The translations under genes and the position numbers were made by a program. Shown here in pieces: positions 59,689 to 64,000 of a stretch of 64,000 bases of DNA. The notes below the pieces were generated by a model that was not told the DNA's origin, did not search any database, and worked only from the letters and a program-made list of their open reading frames with translations. Numbering within the stretch: position 1 is the first letter of the stretch; every line of letters starts with the position of its first letter. This DNA comes from Rhodoflexus caldus (lineage in GTDB: Bacteria; Bacteroidota; Bacteroidia; Cytophagales; Thermoflexibacteraceae). The stretch spans positions 124,001-188,000 of the forward strand of contig NZ_JAJPRF010000002.1 in the NCBI RefSeq assembly GCF_021206925.1. The letters run 5' to 3'.

Positions 59689-60377
59689 TTACCTACCGTC
59701 AGTTTGAAGCCCACACCGTGCAGGTTTTCAATGGCGATTCTTTCATCGGCTTTCAGGTATTTGCGCAGTCGGGAAATGAATACGTCCAAACTTCTTCCGG
59801 CAAAATAATCGTCTGTTCCCCATATTTCCTGTAAAATTTCTTCGCGTTTCAATACACTTCCTTTGTGGCGGCAGAAAAGTGCGAGCAAGTCGGCTTCCCG
59901 TTTGGTAAGCAGTTGTTTGCTGTCGCCGTTGATGAGCAACAGGTTATCCATATCAAACAGATAATTGCCTATGTAATAGGTGTTTGTTGCAGTCGGAGGG
60001 GCACTCACTTTGCTGCGCTTCAGAAATATCTGAATTTTTAAGTCCAATTCTTCTATGCTGAAAGGCTTTGTCAGGTAGTCATCCGCGCCAAGCCGCAGCC
60101 CGTTGATTTTATCTTCCTTTTGCGATTTGGATGTCAAAAAAATAATGGGAATTTCAGCGTCCAATTGCCTGATTTCTTTGGCAAGCGAAAAACCGTCTAA
60201 GTCGGGCAGCATTACATCCAGCACGCAAACATCGGGGCGTTGTGCCTTAAAGGCAGCAAGCGCATCTTTTCCGTTTTCGCAATGACGGACGAGGTAGCCG
60301 CGCAGTTCCAAATTGTCCTTAGTTACAAAACCCAGACTCAGGTCGTCTTCTACATACAAAATTTGAGGAGTTGGCAT
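59682..60377 (-). CDS. OmpR-family response regulator
   Basis: 231 residues from ATG 60377; a TTG 6 nt upstream is less likely. Receiver domain with acidic pocket YVEDD, phospho-acceptor aspartate in VCVLDVMLPDLDGF, conserved TS (IIFLTSK) and KPF lysine (DYLTKPF). The C-terminal winged-helix DNA-binding domain has LLTKREADLLALFCRHKG and RSLDVFISRLRKYL. It lies 6 nt after the histidine kinase stop, forming a kinase-regulator pair. Its target genes are unknown; phased GTTAATG repeats before the kinase start are a candidate site. Confidence 0.95.
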   Translation of the reverse strand: MPTPQILYVEDDLSLGFVTKDNLELRGYLVRHCENGKDALAAFKAQRPDVCVLDVMLPDLDGFSLAKEIRQLDAEIPIIFLTSKSQKEDKINGLRLGADDYLTKPFSIEELDLKIQIFLKRSKVSAPPTATNTYYIGNYLFDMDNLLLINGDSKQLLTKREADLLALFCRHKGSVLKREEILQEIWGTDDYFAGRSLDVFISRLRKYLKADERIAIENLHGVGFKLTVGNH

Positions 60378-60383
60378 GAGCAA

Positions 60384-61667
60384 TTATTGGGATTGTTTGG
60401 GTATCACGATTTCAAAAATGCTGCCGCCGCTTGGGGGGCAACTGAGCCTGATTTGCCAGCCGTGCGCTTTTACGATGTTGCCCACATAGTGCAAACCAAG
60501 CCCAAATCCTTTGACATTGTGTAAATTACCGGTAGGAATGCGGTAAAATTTTTGAAATATTTTTTTGCGGTATTGTTCGGGAATGCCCGGGCCGTTGTCT
60601 GCTACGCGCAGAATAACCCGTTCGTTTTCCGATAGTACCTCCAAAGAAATTTCCGGATTTTTACCCGAATACTTAACGGCATTGTCCAACAAATTGATGA
60701 TAAGGTTAGTCAAATGGCTGCTGTCGGCATTGATTATTGCCGGAACTTCGCTCAACGATAGTTTTATCAAGGCTTCAATGCCTTTTTCCTTTAATTGCAA
60801 CTGAAAATAGCTGACCGTTTCGGCTGCTAATTCATTGAGATTCAGGGTTTCTTTCTGCAACGTCAGCCCGATTCGCTCGGCGCGGTTGGCCTGCAATACA
60901 CTCTCTACTTGTTTTTGCAGCCGCTGCGTTTCTTTTTTGATGATTTGTGCATAGCGAAAAAGCCGCTCGGGCTGTTTCACAATATCGGGATTCATCAGTA
61001 CGTCGGATGCTATGTTGATGGTAGAAATCGGCGTTTGAAATTCGTGGGTCATATTGTCCACAAAATCCTTTTGAATCTCGGCCAGCCGTCGTTGTGCCAG
61101 AATCACATAGAGTGCATAGGCAAAAAACAGCACCAATGCCAAAATCAGGAAAGAGGAAAAAGCCCACAGCCGCATATCGTACAACAGATATCGGTTTTTA
61201 TGTGGAAAACTCACGCCAAAATAGTAGATAAATTTGTCGTATTTGGGTAATTCGCGACGGGTAACGGCCTCCTCTTTTTTGTTATTGCTGTGTCGGATAT
61301 AGCTTCCGTACATCATTTTATCCGTCGTGCAGTCGTAGATACCGTATTCAAAATCAAGTTGCAGGTTACGCTTGCTGAACTCGCGTTTGAGGTACGATTC
61401 CAGAATGTTTACGTCAATCACATCATTTACATTTACGATAAAATAGTCCGACGCTACCTGATTGACTACATCGGCAATGGGCAGCGTGCTTTTATTATAG
61501 GCTGCAATTTGCTCGGCAACCGTTTGGAGCGCAATGTGGATGCTTTGGTCTAATTGCTTTTCTTTCAAATTAAACGCATTGCTCACCCAGTAAATCTGTG
61601 TGAGGATAATCCCGATAATGCTCAGCGTAGCGGGAATCACTAATCGGCGAATGGTTTGGCGCTGCAT
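60384..61667 (-). CDS. Sensor histidine kinase
   Basis: 427 residues from MQRQTIRRLVIP; the upstream in-frame codons contain no domain and are rejected. One N-terminal membrane helix, a periplasmic domain of ~150 residues without a known fold, a second helix (LWAFSSFLILALVLFFAYALYVIL region), H-box FVDNMTHEFQTPISTI and an ATPase domain with NLLDNAVKYSG, RVADNGPGIPEQY and VKGFGLGLHYV. It should autophosphorylate on signal and pass phosphate to the regulator encoded 6 nt downstream. The signal is unknown. Confidence 0.95.
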   Translation of the reverse strand: MQRQTIRRLVIPATLSIIGIILTQIYWVSNAFNLKEKQLDQSIHIALQTVAEQIAAYNKSTLPIADVVNQVASDYFIVNVNDVIDVNILESYLKREFSKRNLQLDFEYGIYDCTTDKMMYGSYIRHSNNKKEEAVTRRELPKYDKFIYYFGVSFPHKNRYLLYDMRLWAFSSFLILALVLFFAYALYVILAQRRLAEIQKDFVDNMTHEFQTPISTINIASDVLMNPDIVKQPERLFRYAQIIKKETQRLQKQVESVLQANRAERIGLTLQKETLNLNELAAETVSYFQLQLKEKGIEALIKLSLSEVPAIINADSSHLTNLIINLLDNAVKYSGKNPEISLEVLSENERVILRVADNGPGIPEQYRKKIFQKFYRIPTGNLHNVKGFGLGLHYVGNIVKAHGWQIRLSCPPSGGSIFEIVIPKQSQ

Positions 61668-61703
61668 TAACAAGTCATTAACAAACCTTATCAATTCATT
61701 AAC
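61665..61703 (-). repeat. Three phased GTTAATG repeats before the histidine kinase
   Basis: On the minus strand GTTAATG occurs at 61703-61697, 61682-61676 and 61671-61665, spaced 21 and 11 bp, that is two and one helical turns. The last copy contains the kinase ATG. Direct repeats with such phasing are typical binding sites for OmpR-type regulators. They also create two very short upstream ORFs, the nearer ending in TAATG over the kinase start. Confidence 0.5.
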
Positions 61704-61770
61704 GCAAAGATTGCAGGTCTTTACGTTCTTTTGCAAAAAGAATGTTTCACCATTAAATAAAATCCTTGCC

Positions 61771-62187
61771 ATGAAAAAGCAATTCTTCTTCACACTGGTG
61801 TTTGCCCTGATGGTTTCCGTAGTTTCATTTGCACAAAATGTACAAACAAAACCGGTTGCACAAAACAGCAATCTGGCCGTGTTCCAGTGGGATAAAACTA
61901 CTTATGACTTTGGCAATATCCCTCAAAATCAGCCTGTTACGGCTGTTTTTAAGTTCAAAAATACGGGAAAAGTACCATTGGTAATTACCAGCGCGGTAGG
62001 TTCTTGCGGTTGTACAGTTCCCAACTGGCCAAAAGACCCGATTGCTCCGGGCGAATCAGCAGAAATTAAAGCAACCTTCAATGCGGCTGCGGCAGGTGCT
62101 TTCAACAAAACCGTCAGCATTACGGCCAACGTAGAAGGCGGAACAGCCATTTTGACACTGAAAGGCAACGTAGAAGTGAAGCAGTAA
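61771..62187 (+). CDS. Secreted DUF1573 protein
   Basis: 138 residues from MKKQFFFTLVFALMVSVVS; the frame is open further upstream into the divergent kinase region but without support. Signal peptide ending at SFAQ, then one DUF1573 domain: FQWDKTTYDFGNIPQNQPVTAVFKFKNTGKVPLVI (split at the domain centre) and the conserved SCGCTVPNWPKDPIAPGES motif, with its two cysteines, followed by GAFNKTVSITAN. The family is an Ig-like module common in Bacteroidota, with unknown function. Divergent from the sensor kinase, with about 100 bp between starts. Confidence 0.92.
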   Translation: MKKQFFFTLVFALMVSVVSFAQNVQTKPVAQNSNLAVFQWDKTTYDFGNIPQNQPVTAVFKFKNTGKVPLVITSAVGSCGCTVPNWPKDPIAPGESAEIKATFNAAAAGAFNKTVSITANVEGGTAILTLKGNVEVKQ

Positions 62188-62211
62188 GTAATTACCGTAC
62201 ATATTTTGCTC

Positions 62212-62253
62212 ATTGCCGTTTGTTGGTATATATTGCCGACAAACGGCAATTTT
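62212..62253 (+). terminator. Terminator of the DUF1573 gene
   Basis: A perfect 12-bp stem ATTGCCGTTTGT/ACAAACGGCAAT around a 15-nt loop, followed by T-rich sequence. It ends only about 10 nt before the next start codon. Confidence 0.8.
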
Positions 62254-62261
62254 GTTTTACT

Positions 62262-63617
62262 ATGTTCCGAAAAATATCTGTATTTATGGTTGCCTGCTGC
62301 TGGGCAACCCTTGTAGCGGCACAAAGCAATTTACCGCGCATTTTATCTTTACAAGAACGTGCAGTTGTTCGCGACCGTTTGCTGGAAGAACGCATGACCA
62401 CCGTATTGCCTGCGCTGATGCGCGAAAATGGCATTGACCTGTGGCTGCTGATTGCAGAGGAGTATAACGAAGACCCTGTTATGCGCACCATGCTGCCCTC
62501 TACGTGGATTGCCGCGCGCCGAAAAACCATTTTGTTCATTTACGATAAAGGCGGCAATCAGGGGTTGGAACTGCTGGCGGTTGCCCGCTACAATGTCGGT
62601 AATTTGTTCAAAGCTGCGTGGATTCCCGAACAAGAGCCCGACCAATGGAAGCGTCTCATGCAACTGATAGAAGAACGCAACCCCAAGCGAATTGCACTGA
62701 ACTACTCGGAAACATTTGCTCATGCAGACGGCATCAGTCGCACCGAATATGAGAACTTTATGAGCCGTTTGCCCGAAAAATTCAAGGCCAATGTAGTTTC
62801 GGGCGAGCGTTTGGCCGTAAACTGGCTGGAAACCCGCACTCCTTCCGAAATGATGATATTTGAGCAGGCAAGCCGCATTGCGCACCTGATTATTGCCGAA
62901 GGACTTTCCGAGAATGTGATTCAGCCCGGTGTTACCACCACCGACGAGGTGGTTTGGTGGTATCGTGAACGCATGGCCGAACTGAAATTGCAGGCATGGT
63001 TTCACCCCACGGTAGATGTGCAGCGCCCCGACCAGCCACTCTACTCTTTTGCTTCCCGCCCCGACGGGCAAACGGTTATTATGCCCGGCGATGTATTGCA
63101 CATAGATTTTGGCTTTGAGTACATCGGTATGCACACCGATACCCAGCAGATGGCATATGTGCTCAAACCCGGGGAAACCGATGTGCCCGAATATCTGAAA
63201 AAAGCACTGGCTGTCGGCAATCGTTTACAGGACATTCTGACCGGCCATTTTAAAGCAGGCAGAACGGGCAACGAAGTGCTGAAACAAACGCTTGCACAGG
63301 CCAAAAAGGAAGGCATCAATCCGCAGGTGTATTCGCATCCGCTGGGTATGCACGGCCACGCCGCCGGCCCTGCCATCGGTATGTGGGACAATCAGGAAAG
63401 CGTGCCCGGCACAGGAGAATATCCGCTGCGCCCCAATACGGCCTATGCCATCGAGCTGAACGTGAAAGTGCCGCTGCCCGAGTGGAACAACAAAGAAATA
63501 CGCATCATGCTGGAACAACCTGCCGTTTTTCAGGACAACGGACAGGTTCGCTACATAGACGGGCGACAAAAAGAATGGCTATTAATTCCAAGAAAAGTAC
63601 AATATTTGAAGCCGTAA
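62262..63617 (+). CDS. M24-family metallopeptidase (Xaa-Pro aminopeptidase-like), secreted
   Basis: 451 residues from MFRKISVFMVACCWATL; an in-frame upstream TTG/ATG reading crosses the terminator and is rejected. Signal peptide ending VAAQ. The C-terminal pita-bread domain has the dinuclear metal ligands: DVLHIDFGFEYIGMHTDTQQMAY (two aspartates), SHPLGMHGHAAG (histidine), and glutamates in AIELNVKVPLPEW and near the end. It should remove N-terminal residues before proline from exported peptides in the periplasm. The following barrel-protein gene starts about 33 nt after the stop. Confidence 0.93.
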   Translation: MFRKISVFMVACCWATLVAAQSNLPRILSLQERAVVRDRLLEERMTTVLPALMRENGIDLWLLIAEEYNEDPVMRTMLPSTWIAARRKTILFIYDKGGNQGLELLAVARYNVGNLFKAAWIPEQEPDQWKRLMQLIEERNPKRIALNYSETFAHADGISRTEYENFMSRLPEKFKANVVSGERLAVNWLETRTPSEMMIFEQASRIAHLIIAEGLSENVIQPGVTTTDEVVWWYRERMAELKLQAWFHPTVDVQRPDQPLYSFASRPDGQTVIMPGDVLHIDFGFEYIGMHTDTQQMAYVLKPGETDVPEYLKKALAVGNRLQDILTGHFKAGRTGNEVLKQTLAQAKKEGINPQVYSHPLGMHGHAAGPAIGMWDNQESVPGTGEYPLRPNTAYAIELNVKVPLPEWNNKEIRIMLEQPAVFQDNGQVRYIDGRQKEWLLIPRKVQYLKP

Positions 63618-63650
63618 GAGCAACCGGATACATCCAAACTGCGTATCACT

Positions 63651-64000
63651 ATGAAATTGAACATGCCAGTTTTTATGCAAAAGACCTTGCGCAATATCAT
63701 CATCGTCATCTTATTGATTTTTGCGGTCAGCTATGCCAAAGCGCAAAACGACAGTACTTTTACTCCACGCAAACAGTCTGCAAAGGCCGACGATGGTACG
63801 CGATTTATTGACCGCGTCCGTTTCGGGGGTAATTTCAGCTTTCAGTTTGGTAACGTAACTTTTATTGACGTATCGCCTTTGGCCTTCTACCAGGCAACAC
63901 CACAGTTGCAGGTAGGCGTGGGTGCTACCTATCAGTACATTCGTTTCAGTTTCAGAGGCTTCAATACAACGGCTAACAGCATTTACGGCGGGCGTGTATT
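63651..64000 (+). CDS. Outer-membrane beta-barrel protein, cut off by the window end
   Basis: From ATG 63651 (alternatives at 63663 and 63675) a signal peptide RNIIIVILLIFAVSYAKAQ is followed by FIDRVRFGGNFSFQFGNVTFID and alternating strands up to the window edge (116 residues visible, frame open at base 64000). The RVRFGG...FGN...SPLAFYQ pattern is that of small Bacteroidota outer-membrane barrels that are often mis-labelled 'alpha-ketoglutarate decarboxylase'. The rest lies outside the window. Possibly co-transcribed with the M24 peptidase. Confidence 0.8.
   Translation, partial: MKLNMPVFMQKTLRNIIIVILLIFAVSYAKAQNDSTFTPRKQSAKADDGTRFIDRVRFGGNFSFQFGNVTFIDVSPLAFYQATPQLQVGVGATYQYIRFSFRGFNTTANSIYGGRV

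Noticed and set aside
1-64000. tRNA, rRNA, CRISPR arrays, prophage or defence island
   Set aside because: No cloverleaf-like CCA-ended sequence, rRNA segment, regularly spaced repeat array, phage structural gene or restriction/toxin module could be recognised on either strand.

Overview
The window comes from a free-living member of the Bacteroidota, most likely a Cytophagales-type bacterium. I infer this from gene content and signals: a carboxypeptidase-regulatory-like TonB receptor paired with a surface lipoprotein, many lipoproteins, a TPR-histidine kinase, a DUF1573 protein, Bacteroidota-type AroB, arginine-decarboxylase-like and HmgA proteins, weak ribosome binding sites, and promoters that fit TTTG/TTG-N19-23-TAnnTTTG. 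No rRNA, tRNA, CRISPR array or prophage was recognised. Gene density is high. Most loci are short operons that end in hairpin terminators.

Layout. 1-2461: the 3' part of a DUF819 membrane protein, then a structured intergenic stretch and an AT-rich IS5-type insertion sequence whose transposase is split by a +1 shift at an A8 run. 2737-6049: a heptosyltransferase-like GT9 and a lipoprotein (minus strand), diverging from a signal-less NlpC/P60 protein with two N-terminal repeats and a LOG-family protein. 6188-13295: clpB divergent from a TonB receptor/beta-helix lipoprotein operon. 13584-17887: an N-acetylglucosamine-kinase-like protein, a class III aminotransferase, and a coupled LpxH-like phosphoesterase/glycosyltransferase pair. 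18180-23969 (minus): a duplicated vanadium-haloperoxidase/PAP2 lipoprotein and an outer-membrane barrel protein, flanked by two copies of a structured repeat, then an unknown His-rich protein, aroB and an arginine-decarboxylase-like gene.

24273-32314: a secreted protein, an S33 hydrolase lipoprotein, a group II PLP decarboxylase, an acyltransferase, a DinB-like protein, a PAP2 membrane phosphatase and a TPR-histidine kinase. 32403-39336: a 1811-residue alpha-2-macroglobulin lipoprotein with an intact thioester motif, and an Ig-like lipoprotein. 39551-45424: pdxH, aroQ, a short IscA-like protein, a membrane-anchored protein, a DUF2339 protein and hmgA. 45589-48253: a STAS antagonist, an RsbW-like kinase and htpG. 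48318-52107: an ABC permease, an unknown protein and a membrane-protein fragment. 52182-58889: a TetR-controlled RND efflux operon. 58981-64000: an FkbM methyltransferase, a two-component system, a DUF1573 protein, an M24 peptidase and the start of an outer-membrane barrel gene.

The most interesting signals are mainly regulatory: (i) two homologous two-hairpin elements flanking the haloperoxidase/barrel pair, one with loops that could kiss; (ii) a TGnCA/G-TTT-TGnCA motif shared upstream of clpB and htpG; (iii) a start-proximal hairpin before htpG; (iv) a 13-bp-arm palindrome lying over the TetR promoter; (v) phased GTTAATG repeats before the sensor kinase. Protein-level oddities are the signal-less NlpC/P60 protein with tandem repeats, an IscA-like protein without its C-terminal cysteines, and the internally duplicated haloperoxidase.
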